Shown here: positions 8,663 through 16,855 of the stretch, in pieces
Layout of the letters: every line of letters starts with the position of its first letter
Position numbering within the stretch: the first letter of the stretch is position 1
NCBI RefSeq assembly: GCF_040448305.1
Contig: NZ_CP148752.1
Span: 1,674,001-1,738,000, forward strand
DNA: 64,000 nucleotides
Origin: Pseudomonas fluorescens
Lineage (GTDB): Bacteria > Pseudomonadota > Gammaproteobacteria > Pseudomonadales > Pseudomonadaceae
Reading direction: 5' to 3'
Made by a program: the position numbers and the translations under genes
The notes under the pieces: model-generated
The model's database searches: none
Told to the model about the DNA's origin: nothing
What the model saw: only the letters and a program-made list of their open reading frames with translations

Positions 8663-9399
8663 CAGCAAGCGGTTACAACCTCTACAAAAAATCGGCGCGT
8701 GATGCGCAGTACGAGCTGATCGAGCGTTACGCGCCGCTGGTTAAACGCATTGCCTACCACTTGTTGGCGCGCCTGCCGGCCAGTGTCCAGGTCGAAGACC
8801 TGATCCAGGCCGGGATGATCGGCCTGCTTGAAGTGTCGACCAAATATGACGCCAGCAAAGGCGCCAGTTTCGAGACGTACGCGGGCATTCGAATCCGCGG
8901 CGCCATGCTCGATGAAGTGCGCAAGGGGGACTGGGCGCCACGTTCGGTTCACCGCAATACACGCATGGTCAGCGACGCCATTCGCTCGATTGAAGCGAAA
9001 ACCGGCCGTGACGCTAAAGATCACGAAGTTGCGGCCGAACTCCAATTGAGTCTCGACGATTACTACGGGATTTTGAACGACACCCTGGGCAGCCGGCTGT
9101 TCAGTTTCGACGATCTGTTGCAGGACGGCGAACACGAAGGGCTGCACGAGGATGGCGCGAGTGCTCATATCGAACCGTCACGCGACCTGGAAGATGAACG
9201 CTTCCAGGCTGCGCTGGCAGATGCGATTGCCAATTTGCCGGAGCGTGAGCGACTGGTGTTGGCGCTGTACTACGACGAAGAGTTGAACCTCAAGGAAATC
9301 GGTGAGGTCCTGGGGGTCAGCGAATCTCGGGTCAGCCAGTTACACAGCCAGTGCGCGGCCCGTTTGCGGGGGCGTTTGGGGGAGTGGCGAGCGCGCTGA
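8659..9399 (+). CDS. fliA: Flagellar sigma factor FliA (sigma-28)
   Basis: FliA directs late flagellar and chemotaxis transcription. The 246-residue protein carries sigma region 2 (ERYAPLVKRIAYHLLARLPA, then VEDLIQAGMIGLLE), region 3 (about 95-150) and region 4 with the helix-turn-helix LKEIGEVLGVSESRVSQLHS. Length and motifs match the family. The ATG at 8659 overlaps the fleN stop. I found no clear sigma-28 promoter (TAAA-N15-GCCGATAA) in front of cheY downstream. Confidence 0.96.
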   Translation: MTASGYNLYKKSARDAQYELIERYAPLVKRIAYHLLARLPASVQVEDLIQAGMIGLLEVSTKYDASKGASFETYAGIRIRGAMLDEVRKGDWAPRSVHRNTRMVSDAIRSIEAKTGRDAKDHEVAAELQLSLDDYYGILNDTLGSRLFSFDDLLQDGEHEGLHEDGASAHIEPSRDLEDERFQAALADAIANLPERERLVLALYYDEELNLKEIGEVLGVSESRVSQLHSQCAARLRGRLGEWRAR

Positions 9400-9401
9400 A
9401 G

Positions 9402-9420
9402 GCAGTGTGGGGGACACTGC
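9402..9420 (+). other. Hairpin in the fliA-cheY gap
   Basis: GCAGTGT-GGGGG-ACACTGC forms a perfect 7-bp stem with a 5-base loop starting 2 bases after the fliA stop. No T-run follows, so it is not a standard intrinsic terminator; it may stabilise the fliA mRNA end. The rest of the 156-base gap to cheY shows no convincing promoter. Confidence 0.4.
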
Positions 9421-9555
9421 GAACGAGGCCGGTGTGGTGTTGAACTGCGCCGGTCGCGATCTGTTGTGCTCCAGACAGTCATCGAGTGCTTTGCCGGATT
9501 GATTGAAATGGCGCGTCCAGGTGCTGGGCGCGTTTAAGACTGCTTGGAGGTCGAA

Positions 9556-9939
9556 TTGGACAAGAACATGAAAATCCTCATCGTTGATGACTTCTCAACG
9601 ATGCGGCGGATCATCAAGAACCTGCTGCGTGACCTTGGGTTCACCAACACCGTCGAGGCCGACGATGGCACTACCGCCATTCCGGTGCTCAACAGCGGAA
9701 GCATCGACTTTCTGGTAACGGACTGGAACATGCCTGGCATGACCGGTATCGATCTGCTGCGCCACGTGCGTGCCGATGAAAAGCTCAAGCACCTGCCGGT
9801 GCTGATGGTGACCGCTGAAGCCAAACGTGAGCAGATCATCGAAGCGGCCCAGGCCGGCGTTAACGGCTATGTGGTCAAACCCTTCACGGCCCAGGCGTTG
9901 AAAGAAAAAATCGAGAAGATTTTCGAACGCATCGGTTGA
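9556..9939 (+). CDS. cheY: Chemotaxis response regulator CheY
   Basis: CheY is the single-domain receiver that, once phosphorylated by CheA, binds FliM. The core MKILIVDDFSTMRRIIKNLL is followed by the phosphoacceptor Asp in TDWNMPGMTG, Thr in MVTAEAK and Lys in VVKPFTA. The usual start is ATG 9568, but GGAGG at 9546-9550 is correctly spaced for TTG at 9556, which would add four residues (MDKN). I give the TTG start with ATG 9568 as the alternative. cheZ follows after 21 bases. Confidence 0.93.
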   Translation: MDKNMKILIVDDFSTMRRIIKNLLRDLGFTNTVEADDGTTAIPVLNSGSIDFLVTDWNMPGMTGIDLLRHVRADEKLKHLPVLMVTAEAKREQIIEAAQAGVNGYVVKPFTAQALKEKIEKIFERIG

Positions 9940-9960
9940 TGAGTGCGCCACGGGGGAGCT

Positions 9961-10749
9961 ATGGGCAATAACGAAACTTCATTGGGCGACTTTGAGTCGA
10001 CCCTGAAAAAACACGCCGTCGAATTGGTCGCCAGCCTTGAAAAAGGCAAGTTCGGCGACGCGGTGCAATTGATCCATGAGCTCAACCAGACCCGTGACCG
10101 CGGCCTGTATCAGGAAGTGGGCAAGCTCACTCGCGAACTGCATAGCGCGATCGTCAATTTCCAGATTGACCCGCACATGCCGCAAGCCGAAGAAGTGTCG
10201 CAGATCACCGACGCCACCGAGCGTCTGGGCTATGTCGTGAAGCTGACCGAGGCAGCGGCCAACCGCACCATGGATCTGGTGGAAAGTGCCACGCCGCTGG
10301 TCAATGGCCTGGCGGATGAAGCCAAGGTCTTGAGCGCGGACTGGGGACGGTTCATGCGTCGTGAGGTCGGCGCTGAAGAGTTCCGCGAACTGGCCCGGCG
10401 GGTCGACGGATTCCTGGTGCGCAGCGGCACGGACAATCGCGCGGTGTCGGGCAACCTCAACGACATCCTGCTCGCCCAGGATTACCAGGACCTCACAGGC
10501 CAGGTGATCAAGCGTGTGACCCAGTTGGTCACCGAAGTTGAAAGCAACCTGCTCAAGCTCGTGCTGATGGCCAGTCAGGTGGACCGCTTTGCGGGCATCG
10601 AGCATGACCGCGAAGCGATGCTTGCAGAAAAAGATCCACAAAAACATCTCTCTCAGGGTGAAGGTCCGCAGATTCATGCCGATAAAAGAGAAGACGTTGT
10701 GTCCGGTCAGGACGATGTGGACGATTTGTTATCCAGCCTGGGATTTTAG
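9961..10749 (+). CDS. cheZ: CheY phosphatase CheZ
   Basis: CheZ dephosphorylates CheY-P. The 262 residues are mostly helical with the conserved active-site segment ILLAQDYQDLTGQVIKRV (about residues 170-187) and a C-terminal CheY-binding tail VDDLLSSLGF, linked by a flexible acidic stretch. GGGGGAGCT just before ATG 9961 is a strong ribosome site; an upstream in-frame alternative at 9943 is less well placed. The stop lies inside an unusual TTTTAG repeat. Confidence 0.95.
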   Translation: MGNNETSLGDFESTLKKHAVELVASLEKGKFGDAVQLIHELNQTRDRGLYQEVGKLTRELHSAIVNFQIDPHMPQAEEVSQITDATERLGYVVKLTEAAANRTMDLVESATPLVNGLADEAKVLSADWGRFMRREVGAEEFRELARRVDGFLVRSGTDNRAVSGNLNDILLAQDYQDLTGQVIKRVTQLVTEVESNLLKLVLMASQVDRFAGIEHDREAMLAEKDPQKHLSQGEGPQIHADKREDVVSGQDDVDDLLSSLGF

Positions 10750-10782
10750 AGTTTTAGAATTTTAGGTTTTTTGGGTTTTTAG
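10744..10782 (+). repeat. Short T-rich TTTTAG repeats between cheZ and cheA
   Basis: TTTTAG occurs at 10744-10749, 10752-10757 and 10760-10765 with a strict 8-base period, followed by more T-tracts and another TTTTTAG ending at 10782. The first copy contains the cheZ stop codon. The tract is markedly AT-rich in a GC-rich neighbourhood. It might be replication slippage or an RNA element; no function is shown by the sequence. Confidence 0.55.
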
Positions 10783-10804
10783 ACCTGTAGGAGCACCCCC
10801 CTTA

Positions 10805-13057
10805 ATGAGCTTCGGCGCCGATGAAGAGATCCTTCAGGATTTCCTGGTTGAGGCCGGCGAGATTCTAGAGCAACTGTCCGAGCAACTGGTCGAGCTGGAA
10901 AGCCGTCCGGATGATGCGGATCTGCTCAATGCAATTTTTCGCGGTTTTCACACTGTAAAAGGGGGCGCCGGCTTCCTCCAGCTCAACGAGCTGGTGGAGT
11001 GCTGCCACATCGCCGAGAACGTGTTCGACATCCTGCGCAAGGGTGAACGTCGCGTCGACTCGGAACTGATGGACGTGGTTCTCGAAGCGCTGGACGCGGT
11101 GAACAGCATGTTCAGCGAAGTCCGCGAGCGCAGCCCGATCACCGCTGCGACACCAGAACTGCTTGCGGCGCTGGCCCGTCTGGCCGAGCCGCAATCGGCT
11201 GACGAAGTGACGCCTGCGCCCGTCGCCGAAGTGATTGAAGAACCGGTGGCCGAAACCGGTTCCGACGACATCACCGACACCGAATTCGAACAACTGCTGG
11301 ACTCGCTGAACGCCGTCAAGGCGCAGGCCGAGGCGCCGGCGGCTGCTCCAGCGCCTGTCAGCAATGCCGCTGCCAGCGATGAAATCACTGATGCCGAGTT
11401 CGAGTCGTTGCTCGATCAACTGCATGGTAAAGGCCAGTTCGCCGTTGACGCAGTGGTCCCGGCACCAGCTGCGCCAGAAGCGCCGAAAGCGGCAGGCGAC
11501 AGTTCCGATATTACTGACGACGAATTCGAAGCACTGCTCGACCAACTGCACGGCAAGGGTAACTTTGCTGTCGAGGCACTGGAGTCGGCCATTGCTTGCG
11601 TGCCAGCACCTGCCGCGCCAGCCGCCGCAGTGGTCGGCAGCGATTTGATCACCGATCACGAATTTGAATCGCTGCTCGATGAGTTGCACGGCAAAGGCAA
11701 GTTCAGCGAAGTCGGCACCGCGACGGTTGCCAGCGGATCGAACACGTCCGTTGCCGCGCCGGCCGCGAAGACTGCGGCGCCGAAACCGGTGGCCAAGGCA
11801 CCCGAGCCAAAAGCCGAAACGCCGGTTGCTGGACCTGCTGCTGCGCGTGCCCCGGCCGCGCCACCGGCGGAAAAACCGGCGAGCGAAGCCGAGACCACCG
11901 TGCGCGTCGATACCGCGCGTCTCGACGAGATCATGAACATGGTCGGCGAGTTGGTGCTGGTGCGTAACCGCCTGGTCCGCCTCGGCCTCAACAGCGGCGA
12001 CGAAGCCATGTCCAAGGCTGTGTCGAACCTCGACGTGGTCACCGCCGACCTGCAAACCGCGGTCATGAAGACCCGGATGCAACCGATCAAGAAAGTCTTC
12101 GGGCGCTTCCCGCGCCTGGTTCGCGACCTGGCTCGCCAGCTCAAGAAAGAGATCAACCTGGAACTGGTCGGCGAAGAAACCGACCTCGACAAGAACCTCG
12201 TCGAGGCCCTGGCAGACCCGTTGGTCCACTTGGTGCGCAACGCGGTCGACCACGGCATCGAATCGCCGGAAGAGCGCGAAGCTTCGGGCAAGGCCCGGGG
12301 TGGCAAGGTGATTCTTGCAGCCGAGCAGGAAGGCGACCACATCCTGCTGTCGATCTCCGATGACGGTAAAGGCATGGACCCGAATGTCCTGCGTTCGATC
12401 GCGGTGAAACGCGGTGTGATGGACAAGGATGCCGCCGATCGCCTGAGCGACACCGAATGCTACAACCTGATCTTCGCCCCGGGTTTCTCGACCAAGACCG
12501 AGATCTCCGACGTATCGGGTCGCGGCGTGGGCATGGACGTGGTGAAAACCAAGATTTCCCAGCTCAACGGTTCGATCAACATCTACTCGGCCAAAGGCCA
12601 GGGTTCGAAGATCGTCATCAAGGTGCCGTTGACCCTGGCGATCATGCCGACGCTGATGGTCATGCTCGGCAACCAGGCGTTTGCGTTCCCGCTGGTGAAC
12701 GTCAACGAGATCTTCCACCTCGACCTGTCGACCACCAACGTCGTGGACGGCCAGGAAGTGGTGATCGTGCGGGACAAGGCACTGCCATTGTTCTATCTCA
12801 AACGCTGGCTGGTCCGCTCCGCCGCTCACGAAGAGCAGCGCGAGGGCCATGTGGTGATCCTTTCGGTGGGCACGCAGCGGATCGGCTTTGTCGTCGATCA
12901 ACTGGTGGGCCAGGAAGAGGTGGTCATCAAGCCATTGGGCAAAATGCTCCAGGGAACGCCGGGCATGTCCGGCGCCACCATCACCGGTGACGGCCGCATT
13001 GCGCTGATTCTCGATGTTCCGAGCATGCTCAAGCGTTACGCCACACGGCGTATTTGA
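10805..13057 (+). CDS. cheA: Chemotaxis histidine kinase CheA
   Basis: CheA phosphorylates CheY and CheB in response to receptor signals. The 750-residue protein has an Hpt domain with phosphoacceptor His49 (IFRGFHTVKGGAGF), a long Ala/Pro-rich linker (about 135-365) carrying four copies of a motif ITDxEFExLLDxL, a dimerisation domain (MVGELVLVRNRLV), the ATPase domain (HLVRNAVDHGIE; DDGKGMD; GRGVGMDVV) and a C-terminal CheW-like regulatory domain. I see no clear separate P2 domain; the repeats occupy that place. RBS AGGAGC precedes ATG 10805. Confidence 0.96.
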   Translation: MSFGADEEILQDFLVEAGEILEQLSEQLVELESRPDDADLLNAIFRGFHTVKGGAGFLQLNELVECCHIAENVFDILRKGERRVDSELMDVVLEALDAVNSMFSEVRERSPITAATPELLAALARLAEPQSADEVTPAPVAEVIEEPVAETGSDDITDTEFEQLLDSLNAVKAQAEAPAAAPAPVSNAAASDEITDAEFESLLDQLHGKGQFAVDAVVPAPAAPEAPKAAGDSSDITDDEFEALLDQLHGKGNFAVEALESAIACVPAPAAPAAAVVGSDLITDHEFESLLDELHGKGKFSEVGTATVASGSNTSVAAPAAKTAAPKPVAKAPEPKAETPVAGPAAARAPAAPPAEKPASEAETTVRVDTARLDEIMNMVGELVLVRNRLVRLGLNSGDEAMSKAVSNLDVVTADLQTAVMKTRMQPIKKVFGRFPRLVRDLARQLKKEINLELVGEETDLDKNLVEALADPLVHLVRNAVDHGIESPEEREASGKARGGKVILAAEQEGDHILLSISDDGKGMDPNVLRSIAVKRGVMDKDAADRLSDTECYNLIFAPGFSTKTEISDVSGRGVGMDVVKTKISQLNGSINIYSAKGQGSKIVIKVPLTLAIMPTLMVMLGNQAFAFPLVNVNEIFHLDLSTTNVVDGQEVVIVRDKALPLFYLKRWLVRSAAHEEQREGHVVILSVGTQRIGFVVDQLVGQEEVVIKPLGKMLQGTPGMSGATITGDGRIALILDVPSMLKRYATRRI
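11261..11704 (+). repeat. Four-fold motif repeat in the CheA linker
   Basis: Within cheA the motif D-[IL]-[IT]-[TD]-x-E-F-E-x-L-L-D-x-L recurs, its ITD box starting at residues 156, 194, 236 and 282. Copies 2 to 4 add HGKGxF. Spacing grows by about four residues each time through Ala/Pro-rich linkers. The repeat unit is predicted to be a short amphipathic helix. Confidence 0.85.
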
Positions 13058-13105
13058 TTCTGGTGGAGCGGGGCGCCTGGCCTCGCTCCATCTAATGGAG
13101 TGTTT

Positions 13106-14236
13106 ATGGCAGTCAAAGTCCTGGTGGTGGACGATTCGGGGTTTTTCCGCCGCCGCGTCTCGGAAATTCTTTCAGCGGATTCCAATATCCAGGTCGTCGG
13201 CACGGCGACCAACGGCAAAGAGGCGATCGATCAGGCACTGGCCCTCAAGCCCGACGTGATCACCATGGACTACGAGATGCCGATGATGGACGGTATCACC
13301 GCCGTGCGGCACATCATGCAACGCTGCCCGACCCCGGTCCTGATGTTCTCCTCGCTGACCCACGAAGGCGCCCGGGTCACCCTCGATGCGCTGGATGCCG
13401 GTGCGGTGGACTTCCTGCCGAAGAATTTCGAAGACATCTCGCGCAACCCCGAGAAGGTCAAGCAACTGCTGTGCGAAAAGATCCTGAGCATTGCGCGCAG
13501 CAATCGTCGAGTCAGTACCTACAGCGCTCCGGCACCTGTCGCTGCGCCAGCCCCGATACATGCGCCTTCGCCTTCGAGCGTTGGCAGCTTTGGTGGCAGT
13601 GCGCCCGTGCGTCCGGCACCGATCCCGGCGCGTGCGCATGCGGCCGCCCCTTCGTCGCCCGCGCCGAAACGCAAAGCCTACAAACTGGTGGCCATCGGTA
13701 CGTCCACTGGCGGCCCGGTCGCCTTGCAGCGGGTCTTGACCCAATTGCCGACCAACTTCCCGGCCCCGATCGTGCTGGTTCAACACATGCCGGCCGCCTT
13801 CACCAAGGCCTTCGCCGAGCGCCTGGACAAGCTCTGCCGTATCAGCGTCAAGGAAGCCGAGGATGGCGACATCCTGCGTCCGGGCCTGGCGCTGCTGGCG
13901 CCGGGTGGCAAGCAGATGATGATCGACGGTCGTGGCGCGGTGAAAATCCTCCCGGGTGACGAACGTCTCAACTACAAGCCGTGCGTGGACATCACCTTCG
14001 GTTCGGCAGCCAAGTCCTACGGCGACAAGGTTCTGGCGGTGGTCCTGACCGGCATGGGCGCCGACGGCCGTGAAGGCGCGCGCCTGCTCAAGCAGGGCGG
14101 CAGTTCGATCTGGGCACAGGACGAAGCCAGTTGCGTGATCTACGGCATGCCGATGGCCATCGTCAAAGCCGAGCTCGCCGACGCGGTGTACAGCCTGGAC
14201 GACATTGGCAAGCACCTGGTCGAGGCCTGTATCTGA
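13106..14236 (+). CDS. cheB: Chemotaxis methylesterase CheB
   Basis: CheB removes methyl groups from chemoreceptors after phosphorylation by CheA. The 376-residue protein has a receiver domain (KVLVVDDSGFFRRR; acceptor Asp in MDYEMPMMDG), an Ala/Pro linker (about 140-190) and the CheB methylesterase domain with catalytic Ser in IGTSTGGP, His in VQHMPAAF and Asp in TGMGADG. ATG 13106 follows AATGGAGT. The stop overlaps the motC ATG (TGATG). Confidence 0.95.
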   Translation: MAVKVLVVDDSGFFRRRVSEILSADSNIQVVGTATNGKEAIDQALALKPDVITMDYEMPMMDGITAVRHIMQRCPTPVLMFSSLTHEGARVTLDALDAGAVDFLPKNFEDISRNPEKVKQLLCEKILSIARSNRRVSTYSAPAPVAAPAPIHAPSPSSVGSFGGSAPVRPAPIPARAHAAAPSSPAPKRKAYKLVAIGTSTGGPVALQRVLTQLPTNFPAPIVLVQHMPAAFTKAFAERLDKLCRISVKEAEDGDILRPGLALLAPGGKQMMIDGRGAVKILPGDERLNYKPCVDITFGSAAKSYGDKVLAVVLTGMGADGREGARLLKQGGSSIWAQDEASCVIYGMPMAIVKAELADAVYSLDDIGKHLVEACI

Positions 14237-14976
14237 TGGATGTTCTAAGCCTGATTGGCATCATCATGGCCTTCGTCGCCATCATCGGCGGCAACTACCT
14301 TGAAGGCGGTCATCTCGGCGCCCTGGCCAACGGCCCGGCAGCGCTGATCGTGCTCGGCGGCACCATTGGCGCCGCGCTACTGCAATCGCCGATGAGCGCC
14401 TTCAAGCGCGCCATGCAGATCCTCGCCTGGATCCTGTTCCCGCCCCGTGTCGATCTGGCCGGTGGCATCGACCGCGTGGTGAACTGGAGCCTGACCGCCC
14501 GCAAGGAAGGCTTGCTGGGCCTTGAAGGCATCGCCGACGCCGAGCCCGACAACTACGCGCGCAAAGGCCTGCAACTGCTGGTTGACGGCGCCGAGCCGGA
14601 AGCGATTCGCAGCATTCTCGAGGTGGATTTCTACACCCAGGAAAGCCGCGATGTCGAAGCTTCGAAGGTCTTCGAAAGCATGGGCGGTTACGCGCCGACT
14701 ATCGGCATAATCGGTGCGGTGATGGGCCTGATTCACGTCATGGGCAACCTGGGCGATCCGTCGCAACTGGGTAACGGCATCGCCGTGGCCTTCGTCGCCA
14801 CCATCTACGGCGTGGCCAGTGCCAACCTGGTGCTGCTGCCGATTGCCGCCAAACTCAAATCCATCGCGTTGCGCCAGTCGCGTTATCGCGAAATGCTGCT
14901 GGAAGGGCTGCTGTCGATCGCCGAAGGTGAAAACCCTCGCTCCATTGAGTTGAAGCTTCAGGGCTTCATGGATTGA
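14236..14976 (+). CDS. motC: Flagellar stator protein MotC (MotA-like)
   Basis: MotC is the MotA-type half of the second stator of pseudomonads and conducts protons with MotD. The 246 residues start MDVLSLIGIIMAFVAIIGGN and include four membrane helices with the conserved GYAPTIGIIGAVMGLIHVM segment, and the cytoplasmic loop typical of MotA. It partners with motD 15 bases downstream. Another MotA/MotB pair is expected elsewhere in the genome. Confidence 0.93.
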   Translation: MDVLSLIGIIMAFVAIIGGNYLEGGHLGALANGPAALIVLGGTIGAALLQSPMSAFKRAMQILAWILFPPRVDLAGGIDRVVNWSLTARKEGLLGLEGIADAEPDNYARKGLQLLVDGAEPEAIRSILEVDFYTQESRDVEASKVFESMGGYAPTIGIIGAVMGLIHVMGNLGDPSQLGNGIAVAFVATIYGVASANLVLLPIAAKLKSIALRQSRYREMLLEGLLSIAEGENPRSIELKLQGFMD

Positions 14977-14991
14977 TGGGGGTAAAGGACT

Positions 14992-15882
14992 ATGGCTCGT
15001 CGTCGCCAGCATGAAGAACACGTCAACCACGAACGCTGGCTGGTGTCCTACGCCGACTTCATCACCTTGCTGTTCGCCTTTTTCGTGGTGATGTACTCGA
15101 TCTCTTCGATCAACGAAGGCAAGTACAAGGTCATTTCCGAAGCGCTGATCGGCGTCTTCACCGATTCCGATCGTTCGCTCAAGCCGATCCCCATCGGTGA
15201 CGAGCGGCCGAAGACCGTGACCCCGGCCAAGCCGCTGGTCAAGGACAGTGACCAGGTCGATGCCGGTGTCGCCGGCGCCAGCGATCCACTGAAAAGCATC
15301 GCCGACGACATCAGTGCAGCGTTCGGTGACCTGATCAGTTCCAACCAGATGACCGTGCGCGGCAATGAGTTGTGGGTCGAGATCGAGCTCAATTCCAGCC
15401 TGTTGTTCGGCAGCGGCGACGCCATGCCCAGCGACATCGCGTTCAACATCATCGACAAGGTCGCAGCGATCCTGAAGCCATTCGACAACCCGATTCATGT
15501 CGAAGGTTTCACCGACGATCAACCGATTCGCACCGCGCAGTACCCGACCAACTGGGAGCTGTCTTCGGCCCGCTCGGCCAGCATCGTGCGCATGCTGGCA
15601 ATGCAAGGGGTGAACCCAGGTCGCCTGGCTTCGGTGGGCTATGGCGAGTTTCAGCCGGTGGCCAACAACGCCACCGCTGAAGGCCGCGCACGCAACCGTC
15701 GCGTGGTGCTGGTGGTGTCGCGCAACCTCGATGTTCGCCGCAGCCTGACCGGCACCGGAACCGCCCATGCGCAACCGGATGCCGCATTGAAGCGTGCTGG
15801 CACACAAACTGCACCGACACCGGTCAAGTCGCCGGTACGAGAGAGCGCCGTCAATTCTCCGTCACCCGCATTAACACGTTGA
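14992..15882 (+). CDS. motD: Flagellar stator protein MotD (MotB-like)
   Basis: MotD anchors the MotC/MotD stator to peptidoglycan. The 296-residue protein has a basic N-terminus, one membrane helix (WLVSYADFITLLFAFFVVMY, containing the proton-carrying Asp), and an OmpA-like peptidoglycan-binding domain with VEGFTDDQPI and ELSSARSASIVRML (about 165-245). The last 45 residues are a Pro/Ala-rich tail. GGGGGTAAAGG lies before the start. Confidence 0.93.
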   Translation: MARRRQHEEHVNHERWLVSYADFITLLFAFFVVMYSISSINEGKYKVISEALIGVFTDSDRSLKPIPIGDERPKTVTPAKPLVKDSDQVDAGVAGASDPLKSIADDISAAFGDLISSNQMTVRGNELWVEIELNSSLLFGSGDAMPSDIAFNIIDKVAAILKPFDNPIHVEGFTDDQPIRTAQYPTNWELSSARSASIVRMLAMQGVNPGRLASVGYGEFQPVANNATAEGRARNRRVVLVVSRNLDVRRSLTGTGTAHAQPDAALKRAGTQTAPTPVKSPVRESAVNSPSPALTR

Positions 15883-15925
15883 GCTATTTCTCGGTCGATC
15901 CATTCGGTCGGGAGGAACAATCCGA

Positions 15926-16714
15926 ATGAGAGTCTGGGCAGTCGCCAATCAAAAGGGTGGTGTCGGTAAAACCACTTCCTCCATCGCTTTAGCCGGTTTA
16001 CTGGCGGAGGCGGGCAAGCGCGTGGTCGTGGTCGATCTCGACCCCCACGGCTCGATGACCAGTTACTTCGGCTACGATCCCGACGCCCTGGAGCACAGCA
16101 GCTACGACTTGTTCCTGCACAAGGGCAGCGTGCCGCAAGGCCTGCCGGGTCAACTGCTGCTGTCGACCAGTGACGAACGCATCTCCCTGTTGCCCTCCAG
16201 CACCGCGCTGGCCACCCTTGAGCGCCAGTCGCCGGGGCAGAGCGGTTTGGGCCTGGTGATTGCCAAGAGCCTGGCGCAACTGTGGCAGGACTTCGATTAC
16301 GCGGTGATCGACAGCCCGCCCTTGCTCGGCGTGCTGATGGTCAATGCCTTGGCGGCGAGCCAGCAACTGGTGATCCCGGTGCAGACCGAACACCTGGCGG
16401 TCAAGGGCCTCGAGCGCATGGTCAACACCCTGGCGATGATCAACCGTTCGCGCAAACAGGCGTTGCCCTTCACCATCGTGCCGACCCTGTTTGACCGACG
16501 CACCCAGGCGTCCCTCGGGACGTTGCGCGTGCTGCGCGACAAATTCCCCGAGGAAATCTGGCAAGGCTACATCCCGGTAGACACGCGCCTGCGCGATGCC
16601 AGCCGGGCCGGTCTGACGCCTTCGCAGTTCGACGGCAAGAGCCGTGGCGTTCTCGCGTACCGCGCATTGCTCAAGCACCTGTTGGCGGCACAACTCGTTC
16701 CGCAGGTGGCCTGA
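15926..16714 (+). CDS. parC: ParA-family ATPase, ParC-type chemotaxis array positioner
   Basis: A 262-residue ParA-like ATPase with the deviant Walker A motif NQKGGVGKTT at residues 8-17 and DLDPHGS. Its position between motD and a CheW-domain protein is that of the ParC-type ATPases that place chemotaxis arrays at the pole and help partition them at division. It is distinct from the chromosomal ParA, which is normally next to parB. GGAGGAAC precedes the ATG. The role is inferred from context and family. Confidence 0.85.
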   Translation: MRVWAVANQKGGVGKTTSSIALAGLLAEAGKRVVVVDLDPHGSMTSYFGYDPDALEHSSYDLFLHKGSVPQGLPGQLLLSTSDERISLLPSSTALATLERQSPGQSGLGLVIAKSLAQLWQDFDYAVIDSPPLLGVLMVNALAASQQLVIPVQTEHLAVKGLERMVNTLAMINRSRKQALPFTIVPTLFDRRTQASLGTLRVLRDKFPEEIWQGYIPVDTRLRDASRAGLTPSQFDGKSRGVLAYRALLKHLLAAQLVPQVA

Positions 16715-16729
16715 CATGACCCCGATCCC

Positions 16730-16845
16730 TGTAGGAGCGACGGTGCGACGATTCGACATGCTCGCGATGGTCGTCAACGATGACGCGGGAAACCTGACAC
16801 CCCGTGGCGCGCTCAGGTTTATCGCGAGCATGCTCGCTCCTACGG
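16730..16845. repeat. REP pair between parC and parP
   Basis: Starts GTAGGAGCGACGG and ends ATCGCGAGCATGCTCGCTCCTACGGG. The right copy is near consensus; the left copy has an altered stem (CGACATGCTCGCGATGG retained on its right side). Together they fill the 141-base gap between the ParC-like and ParP-like genes. Confidence 0.8.
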
Positions 16846-16855
16846 GTATGTGCGC

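Noticed and set aside
9400..9543. Sigma-28 promoter ahead of cheY
   Set aside because: No TAAA-N15-GCCGATAA match could be found in the gap; only a hairpin at 9402-9420 stands out.
10865..12901. Long open frame of 678 codons on the minus strand opposite cheA
   Set aside because: It is a GC-driven shadow: His/Gln/Arg-rich with no recognisable domain, while the plus strand encodes a clear CheA.
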